Origin: an uncultured Paracoccaceae bacterium
GTDB taxonomy: Bacteria; Pseudomonadota; Alphaproteobacteria; Rhodobacterales; Rhodobacteraceae
Assembly (NCBI GenBank): GCA_947497065.1
Contig: CANMEQ010000001.1
Location: 324,208-388,207 of the forward strand
DNA: 64,000 bases
Reading direction: 5' to 3'
Within the stretch, counting starts at the first letter, position 1. The number at the start of each line of letters is the position of its first letter. Shown here piece by piece: positions 54,104 to 64,000 of this stretch. The notes below the pieces were generated by a model. The model worked only from the letters and a program-made list of their open reading frames with translations. It had not been told where the DNA came from and ran no database searches. The position numbers and the translations under genes are program-made.

Positions 54104-55390
54104 TTACTTCAATGCGTCCCAGCTTTCCTGAATAGACGTTGTGACGTCTTCGGCAGAGGCGCCGCCGACGTAATCAACCATGCCAGTCCAGAAGGTGCCG
54201 GCGCCGATGCCGCCAGGCATCAGGTCAGACCCGTCGAAGCGGAAGGTTGTGGCGTTGAGCAAGATTTCGTTCACCGCACGTTCCGCATCGGACTCGAAGC
54301 TGCTGAGGTCTGCGCCCAAGTGTGGGGACAAGAAGCCGCCAGCGGCCATCCAAGATTCGTGGGCTTCCGGGCTGCGCAGGAATTCGACGAGCGCATGGGC
54401 GCCTTCGGATTCGTTGGTGATCGCGAACAGTGTCCCTGCCCCGAGAACCGGCTTGCCGAGGTCTTTTTCCTCGAAGGCTGGGAAGTAGAAGAAGTCTGCA
54501 TCTTCGCCAACCACGGTGCCTTCAGGGAAGAACGCAGGAATGAAAGAGGCCTGACGGTGCATGTAGCACTGTGGAGGGCTGTCAAACATGCCTTTTGGGC
54601 TGTCGCGGAAGTCAGTGGACGCAACGCCAGCAGCGCCACCGGCCACGTAATCGTCGTTGCGGGCGAACATGCCGAATGTTTCAACCGCTTCGATCACTTT
54701 CGGGTCGTTGAAGGGCATGTCGTTGGACACCCAATCGTCGTAGACGGACGGCTCTTGCGTGCGCAGCATCAGGTCTTCGACCCAGTCTGTGGCAGGCCAA
54801 CCAGTCGCGGCACCGGACCCCAGACCGATGCACCACGGTGTTTCACCGTCGGCGACGATTTGGTCGGAAAGCGCGATCAGCTCTTCCATGGTTTCAGGGA
54901 TTTCATAGCCTGCGTCTTCGAAGTTTTCTGGGGAATACCAGACCAAGGATTTCACGCTGACGCGGAAGAACATGCCGTAGAGTTGGTCGGCGCCTGTGGC
55001 GTCGGCGTAGGTGCCAAGATCAACCCAAGATTGACCAGCGGCGTAGTTTTCACGGATCCAGTCAGCGGAGCCCTCTGCCAGTGGTGTCAGGTGGCCTTGT
55101 GCGGCGAGATCGGCTGCGAGGCCGGGCTGTGGGAACACGGCCAAGTTTGGTGCGGAGCCGCCTTCGATGTCGATGACGATCTGGCTTTCGAAGCTGTCAG
55201 AGCCAACATAGGTGACTGTTGCGCCGGTCTGTTCCTCAAACAGATCGAACACCGCTTCGACGCGGTCGGCCTCGGGGCTCAACCACGGGCCTGCGACTGT
55301 AATTGTCTCACCGGCCAAGTGGCCATCGGCATGGGCAAGGCCTGCGGTCAAAGCGGCCGTTGCGACGCCGATGTAAAGTGATCTCTTCAT
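54104..55390 (-). CDS. aglE: AglE, periplasmic alpha-glucoside-binding protein
   Basis: A 428-residue solute-binding protein with a signal peptide (MKRSLYIGVATAALTAGLAHA). The mature part has the extracellular solute-binding layout of family 1 (ETITVAGPWLSPEADRVEAV, FFRVSVKSLVWYSPENFED). It captures alpha-glucosides for AglFGK. It is the first gene of the operon. Its ATG follows GGAGG, and a palindromic operator lies about 70 bases upstream. Confidence 0.94.
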   Translation of the reverse strand: MKRSLYIGVATAALTAGLAHADGHLAGETITVAGPWLSPEADRVEAVFDLFEEQTGATVTYVGSDSFESQIVIDIEGGSAPNLAVFPQPGLAADLAAQGHLTPLAEGSADWIRENYAAGQSWVDLGTYADATGADQLYGMFFRVSVKSLVWYSPENFEDAGYEIPETMEELIALSDQIVADGETPWCIGLGSGAATGWPATDWVEDLMLRTQEPSVYDDWVSNDMPFNDPKVIEAVETFGMFARNDDYVAGGAAGVASTDFRDSPKGMFDSPPQCYMHRQASFIPAFFPEGTVVGEDADFFYFPAFEEKDLGKPVLGAGTLFAITNESEGAHALVEFLRSPEAHESWMAAGGFLSPHLGADLSSFESDAERAVNEILLNATTFRFDGSDLMPGGIGAGTFWTGMVDYVGGASAEDVTTSIQESWDALK

Positions 55391-55458
55391 AATTTTCCTC
55401 CCAGAATTGGGGCTACGGCCCCACGTTTTTTGCTCAAACTTTCCGCGCGCAAAGTTTT

Positions 55459-55470
55459 CAAAGCGCTTTG
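55459..55470. promoter_or_regulatory. LacI-type operator upstream of aglE
   Basis: CAAAGCGCTTTG is a perfect 12-base palindrome with the CG centre typical of LacI-family operators, 69-80 bases before the aglE start and in the divergent spacer to aglR. The remaining gap 55391-55637 shows no other strong element. Confidence 0.7.
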
Positions 55471-55637
55471 GATTTGGGTAACCTGTCGGAAAAGTTCAGC
55501 CATGTCAACGTGCGGTTTAAACAATCTCTATGCTGCAGGTGCGGCATAAATAATTGAAGAAATGATATTGATTTTACGGTCAGAACCCTTCAATCATCGG
55601 CGACTAAATGGATTCAAAGCGGTGTGAAAACGGATCA

Positions 55638-56663
55638 ATGAACCTCAAGGAACTGTCTCAAGAACTCGGACTGTCGCAAACAACGGTCAGTCGTGCCCTC
55701 AACGGGTACCCAGAGGTCAAAGAGGCCACGCGTAAAAAGGTTTTGGCTGCGGCCCAAGCCCATGGCTATAGCCCAAATGTGCGCGCCAAGAGCTTGGCGA
55801 CGGGGCGATCCAACGCGATTGGGCATGTGATTCCCACGACAAACAGCCATGAAATGGTGAACCCGATTTTCGGCGACTTCATTGCGGGCGCCGGGGAAGT
55901 CTACCGCCAGAACAATTACGAAATGGTGCTGTCGATCACCGACGATCAGAACGAGGAAAGCGTTTATCGCGCCTTGAAAGTGCGCGGCACGGTGGATGGG
56001 GTTATCCTGCACGGGCCGAAAATGAACGATTCCCGCATCGCCCTTTTGACCGAACTTGAGATGCCGTTTGTGGTCCACGGGCGCGCATCGGGGATTGAGA
56101 CACCTTACAGCTGGCTGGACGTGAACAACCGGAGCGCGTTTCGCCGAGCGACTGAATTCTTGCTGGATTTGGGCCATCGCCGCATCGGGTTGTTGAACGG
56201 GATTGAGACGATGGATTTCGCCTACCGTCGCCGGATCGGGTATGAAGAAGGGCTGCGGGATCGCGATATGCCCTTGGACCCTGCCCTGTTGCGGTCGGGC
56301 GAGATGACGGAACATTACGGCTATGCAAGCACCCGTGAGCTGCTGAACCAAGACGCCCCGCCCACAGCCATTCTTGTGTCGTCGATCATATCGGCCTTGG
56401 GCGTGCGACGTGCGATTGAGGAGCGTGGCCTGACCATGGGGCGTGATGTGTCTGTGATCACCCACGACGATTCCCTGTCGTATCTCACCAATGGGCAAGA
56501 TGTGCCGATTTTCACTGCGACGCGCTCTTCCGTGCGGGAAGCGGGCGGACTTTTGTCGCAAATGCTTATCGATCTGATCAAACAGCCAGATCGCGAACCG
56601 CAGCACAGATTGCTTGAGGTGGAACTCACCTTGGGTCGATCAACCGGCCCTGCGCCGGCGTGA
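55638..56663 (+). CDS. aglR: AglR, LacI-family regulator
   Basis: A 341-residue repressor. The HTH reads MNLKELSQELGLSQTTVSRA then LNGYPEVKEATRKKVL. The periplasmic-binding-protein-like core follows (ARAKSLATGRSNAIGHVIP and the C-terminal DVSVITHDDSLSYL). The ATG at 55638 gives a canonical N-terminus; an upstream ATG at 55608 would add ten residues. It is divergent from aglE and upstream of the GH1 and glk genes. It should sense a glucoside and release the operator. Confidence 0.92.
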   Translation: MNLKELSQELGLSQTTVSRALNGYPEVKEATRKKVLAAAQAHGYSPNVRAKSLATGRSNAIGHVIPTTNSHEMVNPIFGDFIAGAGEVYRQNNYEMVLSITDDQNEESVYRALKVRGTVDGVILHGPKMNDSRIALLTELEMPFVVHGRASGIETPYSWLDVNNRSAFRRATEFLLDLGHRRIGLLNGIETMDFAYRRRIGYEEGLRDRDMPLDPALLRSGEMTEHYGYASTRELLNQDAPPTAILVSSIISALGVRRAIEERGLTMGRDVSVITHDDSLSYLTNGQDVPIFTATRSSVREAGGLLSQMLIDLIKQPDREPQHRLLEVELTLGRSTGPAPA

Positions 56664-56701
56664 TTTTCGACGTGCTGCGCTGAACAACTCAAAGGACGAA
56701 C

Positions 56702-58021
56702 ATGAATTTTAAACGCTCTGATTTCCCGAAAGATTTTATCTTCGGCGCTGCAACATCGGCCTATCAGATTGAAGGCCATTCCTTTGGCGGCGCGGGCCAA
56801 ACCCATTGGGACAGCTTTGCTGCGACGCCGGGCAATGTGGTGCGTGAAGAGCACGGGGCGATTGCCTGTGATCATTACCACCGGTTCGAGGAAGATTTCG
56901 ATTTGATGCAAGCGGCCGGGTTTGATGCCTACCGGTTTTCCACATCTTGGGCGCGGGTGATGCCCGACGGGCGCACGCCAAATCCGGAGGGTTTGGATTT
57001 TTACGACCGTTTGGTGGATGCGATGCTGGAGCGTGGTTTGGACCCATATGCGACGTTGTACCATTGGGAATTGCCATCGCCGCTGGCGGATATGGGGGGC
57101 TGGCGCAGCCCTGATATGGCGAAATGGTTTGGGGATTACACCGCCTGTATCATGGGGCGGATCGGGGACCGTGTTGCAACGGCTGCGCCGATCAATGAGC
57201 CGTGGTGCGTGGGCTGGTTGTCGCATTTTCATGGGGCCCATGCGCCCGGATTGCGCGATATTCGCGCGACCGCCCGTGCGATGCACCATGTTTTACTGGC
57301 GCACGGCACGGCCATTGAAGCGATGCGCGGTTTGGGGATGAAAAACTTAGGCGGCGTGTTCAATTTTGAATGGGCGCAACCGGTGGACGACAGCCCAGAA
57401 GCGCTGGCCGCAGCGGAGCGTTATGACGGCTATTACAACCGGTTCTTCCTGGATGGTGTGTTCAAAGGGTCCTACCCGACATCGGTGCTGGAAGGTTTAG
57501 AGCCGCATCTGCCTGACGGCTGGCAAGATGATTTCAAAACGATTCAGGCGCCGTTGGATTGGGTTGGGTTGAATTACTACACCCGCAAAATTGTTGCCCC
57601 CTGCGATGATGCTTGGCCCTCTTTGACGGAAGTGGATGGGCCGTTGCCCAAAACGCAGATGGGCTGGGAGATTTATCCGGACGGGTTGTACAAGTTCCTG
57701 AAACGGACGGCCGAGGAATACACGGGCACCCTGCCCCTGTTCATCACCGAAAATGGCATGGCCAATGCGGATGTCATTCAAAATGGCGTGGTCGACGACC
57801 CCGAACGGATCGCGTTTTTGAACGCCCACATCGCGAAAGTGCGCCAAGCCATTGCCGAAGGAGTGCCCGTGAGCGGCTATTTCTTGTGGTCTTTGTTGGA
57901 CAATTACGAATGGGCGTTGGGCTATGAGAAACGGTTCGGTTTGATCCATATGGATTTTGACACCTTGAAGCGGACGCCAAAAGCCTCTTATCACGCGTTG
58001 AAAGCGGCGTTGGCACAGTAG
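56702..58021 (+). CDS. GH1 beta-glucosidase
   Basis: A 439-residue family 1 glycoside hydrolase. The N-terminal signature FPKDFIFGAATSAYQIEG, acid/base Glu in APINEPWCVG and nucleophile Glu in FITENGMA are present. It hydrolyses beta-glucosides such as cellobiose. It lies 38 bases after aglR and 45 bases before glk, so these three form a plus-strand string beside the agl genes. Confidence 0.95.
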   Translation: MNFKRSDFPKDFIFGAATSAYQIEGHSFGGAGQTHWDSFAATPGNVVREEHGAIACDHYHRFEEDFDLMQAAGFDAYRFSTSWARVMPDGRTPNPEGLDFYDRLVDAMLERGLDPYATLYHWELPSPLADMGGWRSPDMAKWFGDYTACIMGRIGDRVATAAPINEPWCVGWLSHFHGAHAPGLRDIRATARAMHHVLLAHGTAIEAMRGLGMKNLGGVFNFEWAQPVDDSPEALAAAERYDGYYNRFFLDGVFKGSYPTSVLEGLEPHLPDGWQDDFKTIQAPLDWVGLNYYTRKIVAPCDDAWPSLTEVDGPLPKTQMGWEIYPDGLYKFLKRTAEEYTGTLPLFITENGMANADVIQNGVVDDPERIAFLNAHIAKVRQAIAEGVPVSGYFLWSLLDNYEWALGYEKRFGLIHMDFDTLKRTPKASYHALKAALAQ

Positions 58022-58066
58022 CGCCGGATCACGCGACATTTGGGCAATAAAATTGGGGCACTGGAC

Positions 58067-59053
58067 ATGAAACATCCTGCGAATAGCTTATCGTTGGTGG
58101 CCGATATTGGTGGGACCAACACGCGCTGCGCTTTGGCGGACGGGCCTACCGTTTTGCCAGACAGCATTCGCCGGTATTCGAATGCGGACTATGCCGATCT
58201 GAAAACGGTTTTGAAACAATATCTTACCGATGAGGGAGATGTTGACCCGATTGCGGCTTGTGTGGCTGTTGCCGGACCTGTGCGGGATGGCTGCGCGAAG
58301 ATGACCAATCTGGATTGGCAGATTGACGAGCAAACCTTGGCTGAGGCGACGCAGGCGGAAACCGTTGCGATTTTGAATGATCTTCAGGCGCAGGGGCATG
58401 CGTTAGGGCATTTGGCCAGCGATGCTGTTCGGCCTGTTCTTGCAGGTCCGGCGGAGACGGCTTCGGCGCAGGAGACGAAATTGGTCGTGGGTGTGGGCAC
58501 AGGATTTAACGCGGCGCCGGTTTTTGAAACCGCAGGCGGACGGGTTGTTGCGGCCTCGGAATGCGGGCATGCGGGCCTGCCTGTGGCGGGTCCGTTGGAG
58601 CAAGCCTTGGCGGATTTTGTGGCGAAAGCCCATGGATTTGCGGCGATTGAGGATGTGTTGTCGGGTCGTGGTTTGGAACGGGTCTATGCGTTTTTGGCCA
58701 ATCAGGACGGTGTTCAGGCGCAGGCCACTGCGCAGGCCATTGTTGCTGGGGCGGCATCGGGGGAAGATGCGCGCGCGGTGCGGGCGATCAAGCTGTTTGT
58801 GAAGGTTCTTGGAGAGGTATGCGGAAACTTAGCGCTGATCCAACTGCCCTTTGGCGGGGTTTATTTGGTGGGCGGTGTTGCGCGCGCGGTGGCGCCCTAT
58901 TTGTCGGGGCCTGAGTTTGAGGGTGGCTTTTACAGTAAAGGCCGGTTCTCGGACTTTATGACCGGGTTTTCAGTCTCGGTCATCGAGGATGACTATGCAG
59001 CTCTCACAGGGGCGGCCACGCATGTATCGACGATGGTGCGTGACCTGCCCTAG
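58067..59053 (+). CDS. glk: Glucokinase
   Basis: A 328-residue glucokinase of the Glk type (COG0837): LVADIGGTNTRCALADG, VAVAGPVRDG, LNDLQAQG, then VGVGTGFNAAP and ECGHAGLPV. It phosphorylates glucose released by AglA and the GH1 enzyme. The ATG at 58067 is chosen over a TTG at 58040. Its stop interlocks with that of convergent cckA (CTAG). Confidence 0.93.
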   Translation: MKHPANSLSLVADIGGTNTRCALADGPTVLPDSIRRYSNADYADLKTVLKQYLTDEGDVDPIAACVAVAGPVRDGCAKMTNLDWQIDEQTLAEATQAETVAILNDLQAQGHALGHLASDAVRPVLAGPAETASAQETKLVVGVGTGFNAAPVFETAGGRVVAASECGHAGLPVAGPLEQALADFVAKAHGFAAIEDVLSGRGLERVYAFLANQDGVQAQATAQAIVAGAASGEDARAVRAIKLFVKVLGEVCGNLALIQLPFGGVYLVGGVARAVAPYLSGPEFEGGFYSKGRFSDFMTGFSVSVIEDDYAALTGAATHVSTMVRDLP

Positions 59054-61383
59054 TGCAGTTGATCATGAACTGTTGACGTCAGCTCGTTGAGAGAAAACGG
59101 TTTGGGCAAGAACACCGAATTCGGGATGCTGCGCTGATTTTCGGCGAAAGCTTCTTCGGCGTAGCCTGACACGAAGACCACCTTGGTTTCGGGGCGCTGG
59201 ACCAAAGCCTCTTTCACCCAAGTCGGGCCGTCCTTGCCGGGCATGATGACATCTGTGAGGAATAGATCGACAGCCAAATCCGGGTCGGCCAGCAAGGTGA
59301 GTGCGGCTTCGGCACAGTCTGCTTCGAGCACGGTGAAGCCGCGAAGACGCAACGCTCTGGATGCGAAGGCGCGGACCGGAGCTTCGTCTTCGACCAAGAG
59401 GACGACGCCGTCCCCCGAGGTGGGCACGATCGGATCGGCGACGGCGACCGTGTCTTCGATTTCGAGGGGCGCGTCGTGGCTTGGAATGAAGATGCTGAAT
59501 GTCGTGCCGACGCCGACGTTTGAATCCACGAAAATATAGCCGCCCGTCTGTTTGATGATGCCATAGGCCGTCGACAGGCCAAGGCCGGTGCCGTCGCCTG
59601 TCTTCTTGCTGGTCCAGAATGGCTCGAAGATCTTGGTGCGTTTGTCGTCGGGGATGCCGATGCCGGTGTCATGGACGCGGAGCACAACGTAAGGGCCTGC
59701 GGGCACGGTGACGCGGTCGCGGGTGAGCCCTTCGCTCAGCGAGACATTTTCTGTTTCAATCCGGATATTGCCGCCTTCGGGCATTGCGTCGCGGGCGTTT
59801 ACCACGAGGTTCATAAGGACCTGCTCCAGCTGGCGTTTGTCGGCGCGGATGGGGTTGAGGCCCGGTTCATGATCCAATGTGAGGGTGATCCGCTCGCCCA
59901 CCAAGCGGTTCAAAAGGTGGGTGCTGTCGGACAGGGTGTTGCGAAGGTCGAGGACCTCTGGCTGGAGGTTCTGCTTTCTGGAATAGGCCAGAAGCTGGCC
60001 AACGAGGGCCGCTGCGCGGTTGGCGTTTTGGTGGATTTGAACCAAGTCAGCATAATCGCCATCACCCTGATCATGGCGCAATAAGAGCAGGTCGCAATGC
60101 CCTGAAATTGCGGTCAAAAGGTTGTTGAAGTCATGGGCCACACCGCCGGCGAGCTGACCAATCGCCTGCATTTTTTGGCTTTGGACGAACTGCATCTGCA
60201 GGCTCTTGAACTCGGTGATGTCACTGAGAACGGCAACGACATATGGGTTCTCGAAGTCGCCCGCGGGGTTCAAGGAGACCTGAACGTGAATTTCTTTGCT
60301 CGGGTGTTCGACCTCAAGAATTTCAGGCTTGGTTGTGCCGCGGCCATCTACGGTTTCGGCGAGCCAATCGACCACTGGCCGACCAAGGCCCGTCAACAGG
60401 TCAGACATGCGCGCGCCGGGTAAGATGGAGTTATCCATCAAAATCCGCGCTTCGTGGTTGGAGGCTAGAACCTCGCCGGTGACGGCGACTTTAATCAGGG
60501 GAACCGGCAGTTCTTCGATGGCATCCCAATCAGTGGACGCCGCATCCTCATTCAAGCTGTCGCCAGGCAGCAGGTAGATTTCGCGTCGGCCTCCTTGGCC
60601 AGCAACTTCTGCGACAAGACAATCAATCTCGCCGCTGTCAGTCATCACCTTATGCTTTTGGCCGGAAACCACGGGCAGCTCGGCAAAAACGCCGCTTAAA
60701 TTCTTGGCGCGGCCGCCTAGGAGCCGGCGGAACGCTTCGTTCATGTAGAGGACTGTGCCCGTGGGGCCCGCGGTGAGCATGGGGAGGCTGAGACTGTCGG
60801 CGGCGCGGGCGCTGCTGCCGCGATCGGAGAGGTCTTCGAGGCGCCAAAGATAGGTGTCGTCATCCACGGAGTTGACCGAAAGACGCACGTGGCCTTTACG
60901 GGTGACGATGTCTTCGCGGGCGCTGCCCAAGGCCTGCGCTTTGCTTTGCAGGCGGAATAGGACTGCGCCGGGGTTGGCGAACAGATCGCTAAACGCGCGG
61001 CCCAGCGACATGACCGATTGATCTCTAAATTTTTGGGTGGCGCTGTCGTTTCGAAACGAAATATGGCCTTCAAAATCGGCGAGAAAGCACGGTGAGGCAT
61101 CGTTATCGACCAGCGAGATAAGAGCCTGGGTGGCAAAGGCGTGTTTGCGCTTTTGGATGGTTTTGCAGGCCGTGAGCCCCAGCAAGAAAACCAAAAAGAC
61201 TGCACCAAATCCCAAAAGACCGACGGACATCAAAGGATCCGGGATCAAAAACGAGGCGCAAATCGCGAGCAGCCCTGGGGTGGCGATGACCGATGCTGGC
61301 AGCCCACGGCTTTTGGTTTGCGGCTGTAATTGGGGCGGCCGCAAAGACGATGGTGCGAGTAGATGGTCTTGTTGTTGTGTCAC
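59050..61383 (-). CDS. cckA: CckA, hybrid histidine kinase of the CtrA relay
   Basis: A 777-residue membrane hybrid kinase. Two hydrophobic helices near residues 30-70 are followed by PAS-type regions (about 75-390). A HisKA domain has H-box [20 protein letters not shown], and the HATPase_c domain has N-box [11 protein letters not shown] and the G-box [21 protein letters not shown] receiver domain (from about residue 655) has phosphoacceptor Asp in [14 protein letters not shown]. It passes phosphate to ChpT, encoded 20 kb away. Convergent with glk by interlocked stops. Confidence 0.95.
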   Translation of the reverse strand: MTQQQDHLLAPSSLRPPQLQPQTKSRGLPASVIATPGLLAICASFLIPDPLMSVGLLGFGAVFLVFLLGLTACKTIQKRKHAFATQALISLVDNDASPCFLADFEGHISFRNDSATQKFRDQSVMSLGRAFSDLFANPGAVLFRLQSKAQALGSAREDIVTRKGHVRLSVNSVDDDTYLWRLEDLSDRGSSARAADSLSLPMLTAGPTGTVLYMNEAFRRLLGGRAKNLSGVFAELPVVSGQKHKVMTDSGEIDCLVAEVAGQGGRREIYLLPGDSLNEDAASTDWDAIEELPVPLIKVAVTGEVLASNHEARILMDNSILPGARMSDLLTGLGRPVVDWLAETVDGRGTTKPEILEVEHPSKEIHVQVSLNPAGDFENPYVVAVLSDITEFKSLQMQFVQSQKMQAIGQLAGGVAHDFNNLLTAISGHCDLLLLRHDQGDGDYADLVQIHQNANRAAALVGQLLAYSRKQNLQPEVLDLRNTLSDSTHLLNRLVGERITLTLDHEPGLNPIRADKRQLEQVLMNLVVNARDAMPEGGNIRIETENVSLSEGLTRDRVTVPAGPYVVLRVHDTGIGIPDDKRTKIFEPFWTSKKTGDGTGLGLSTAYGIIKQTGGYIFVDSNVGVGTTFSIFIPSHDAPLEIEDTVAVADPIVPTSGDGVVLLVEDEAPVRAFASRALRLRGFTVLEADCAEAALTLLADPDLAVDLFLTDVIMPGKDGPTWVKEALVQRPETKVVFVSGYAEEAFAENQRSIPNSVFLPKPFSLNELTSTVHDQLH

Positions 61384-61445
61384 GCCACGCTAATCCTCGA
61401 AATAGAAGTGAAACCAAACATACCATCAAAATTGCTAATCATCGA

Positions 61446-61475
61446 TTAAGTGTTAACAAGGTTAACGTAGCTTAA
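61446..61475. promoter_or_regulatory. Cluster of TTAA half-sites upstream of cckA
   Basis: Four TTAA copies start at 61446, 61453, 61462 and 61472, within 30 bases of the 120-base gap upstream of cckA. The consensus CtrA site is TTAA-N7-TTAA; these spacings are 3, 5 and 6, so no canonical site is present. The region is A/T-rich. Confidence 0.3.
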
Positions 61476-61503
61476 TTTTATCGCAATACAATCAAAGGCT
61501 GTA

Positions 61504-62663
61504 TTATGATCGCTGCAGGACGGTGTAAAAGAAGCCATCTGTCGTCGCACTTGGCAGGATTGAGTGCTGCTCGACCAGCTCAAAATAGGTGTTTTCTTTG
61601 AGGAAACGCGTGATTTGATCGGCGTTCTCATCTTCAAAGACGGAACAGGTGGCGTAGACAAAATGACCGCCAGATTTAACGTAACGTTTCGCCTGATTGA
61701 GGACTTCGGTCTGCAGATTTGTTAATTCTTCGAGGCGTTCGGGTGTGAGGGCCCATTTGGCTTCGGGGGCGCGGCGCCATGTGCCGCTGCCGGAACACGG
61801 CGCATCGCAGAACACGATATCGAAGGGGTCGTAGGTATCAAGGATTGCCGGGTCTGCGAGGGTGATCTTTGCGCCTGCCCGATCTGCGCGCGGGGCGATG
61901 TCTTTCATGCGCTGCACGTTGACGTCGTGGGCGGTGACATGGGCGCCACGTGCGGCGCAGGCCAAGGCTTTGCCGCCGCCGCCTGCGCAGAAATCCAGCA
62001 GCGTCGTGCCTTGGGCGATCTCAAGGGCCAGAACAGCGTACTGCGATGCGGGGTCCTGAAGCTCGACCAGACCTGTTTTATAGGCGGTGGATTGGACAAC
62101 ACGGCGTTCGTTTTCAAGCACTTGCAGGGCGGTGTTCACACCGTCGACGGGGGTGGTTTTGATGCTATCCTCGGCGAGGCTGGCTTGGGCTTTGGCGCGC
62201 GTTGTGCGAGCAGTATTAACGCGCAGAAATACGCCTGCGCGGGTCTGAAGAAGGGACAAGATATCGTCTGTTCGCGGGCCGAACGCGGCGTCGAAACGGG
62301 GGAGCAACCAGTCGGGCGCGTCGAGACGGGTGGCGCGGTCTGCGTCTTTGAGGTCACGGGCCGCTTCGCCGTCGGTCACAGGCGCAGGGCCGTATCCGTC
62401 GCCTGTGAAGATGTCGTCCACCGTGCCTGCCGCGCGCATGGCGCCCAGCATGACACCGCGCCCGGTCTCCGCGCCGCCCAGCCACCCGTAGGAAGCTTTG
62501 CAGCGCAGGGCTTGGAAGACGTGGTCGCGGATCGCAGCACGGTCTTTGGAGCCTGCAAACCGGTGGCTGCGCCCCCAGCCTGACAGGGCCTTTTCAGCCG
62601 CATCGCCTGCGAAAACAGCGTCTAGAATGTCGATCGCTGCGGCGACGCGGGCGGCTGGTGTCA

Positions 62664-62664
<1 letters not shown>
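61504..62664 (-). CDS. rsmB: 16S rRNA m5C967 methyltransferase RsmB
   Basis: A 386-residue protein: NusB-like N-terminal domain (about 1-135) and Rossmann methyltransferase with LLDFCAGGGGKALACA (SAM binding), DAPCSGSGTWRRAPEAKW and the catalytic Cys in FVYATCSVFEDEN. It modifies 16S rRNA. Its ATG overlaps the guaB stop as TAATG, an unusual neighbour for guaB but clearly coupled. Confidence 0.94.

Positions 62665-64000
<1,336 letters not shown>

Noticed and set aside
61446-61475. A canonical CtrA-binding site before cckA.
   Set aside because: None of the four TTAA copies has the required 7-base spacing to another; it is kept only as a half-site cluster.

Overview
This is an ordinary stretch of chromosome from an alphaproteobacterium, most likely a marine Rhodobacteraceae (Roseobacter-group) species. 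The indicators are the nifR3(dusB)-ntrB-ntrC-ntrY-ntrX string with an NtrC that lacks the sigma-54 loop, the CckA and ChpT phosphorelay proteins, a fused IspDF, an olsBA pair, a ribosomal protein L21 with an extra C-terminal H3TH domain, DUF6456/DUF6477-type proteins, and a rhizobial-style aglEFGAK alpha-glucoside locus. Coding density is very high. No gap between genes exceeds about 260 bases; the largest are 34536-34792, 55391-55637, 13251-13468 and 45029-45212. I saw no CRISPR array, insertion sequence, integrase, prophage or defence island.

Layout. 1-6217 (minus): dusB-ntrB-ntrC-ntrY-ntrX, nitrogen regulation. 6378-9840 (plus): ispDF-pgpA-cinA, then amtB. 9892-13786: a START-domain protein, hpt with a small membrane protein, lipA, and a divergent pair of Rhodobacterales-type proteins (DUF6456-like and DUF6477-like) around an AT-rich spacer with a DnaA-box match. 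13791-18615: a solitary non-pyrrolysine MttB homologue, a Nudix hydrolase, guaA, a YdcF-like protein and a small exported protein. 18612-26491: a metallopeptidase-like protein with a lost catalytic Glu, an EamA permease, a FadL-type porin, a P-loop protein, metA, a lipoprotein hydrolase, ppk2-tetR and a small membrane protein. 26570-27522 (minus): rplM-rpsI. 27672-29396: a MocR regulator divergent from a DUF1127 gene across a cluster of operators. 29473-37848: thioesterase, enoyl-CoA hydratase-like, MFS, M32 peptidase, ctaA, trmJ, a ThiE-like protein, olsBA. 37931-38715: DUF3553 divergent from chpT. 38777-45028 (minus): rplU-rpmA, then GNAT-lysE-GNAT-obgE-proB-proA. 45213-49020: a lipoprotein, a DUF2059 protein, tRNA-Ser(CGA), glpK, rlmE. 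49042-59053: the alpha-glucoside locus (aglE-F-G-A-K on minus; aglR, a GH1 beta-glucosidase and glk on plus). 59050-64000 (minus): cckA, then guaB-rsmB.

How they fit together. The clearest systems are two nitrogen two-component pairs plus an ammonium transporter; a self-contained glucoside uptake, hydrolysis and phosphorylation locus with its LacI regulator and a palindromic operator; two of the three protein layers of the CckA-ChpT-CtrA relay, about 20 kb apart; and both late GMP-synthesis genes (guaB, guaA). I did not find a clearly new multi-gene system. The most distinctive observations are small: a single palindrome supplying both ribosome-binding sites for the divergent chpT/DUF3553 genes, the H3TH domain fused to L21, three copies of the last five glpK codons plus stop, a MocR operator cluster, and several enzyme-fold proteins without catalytic residues.
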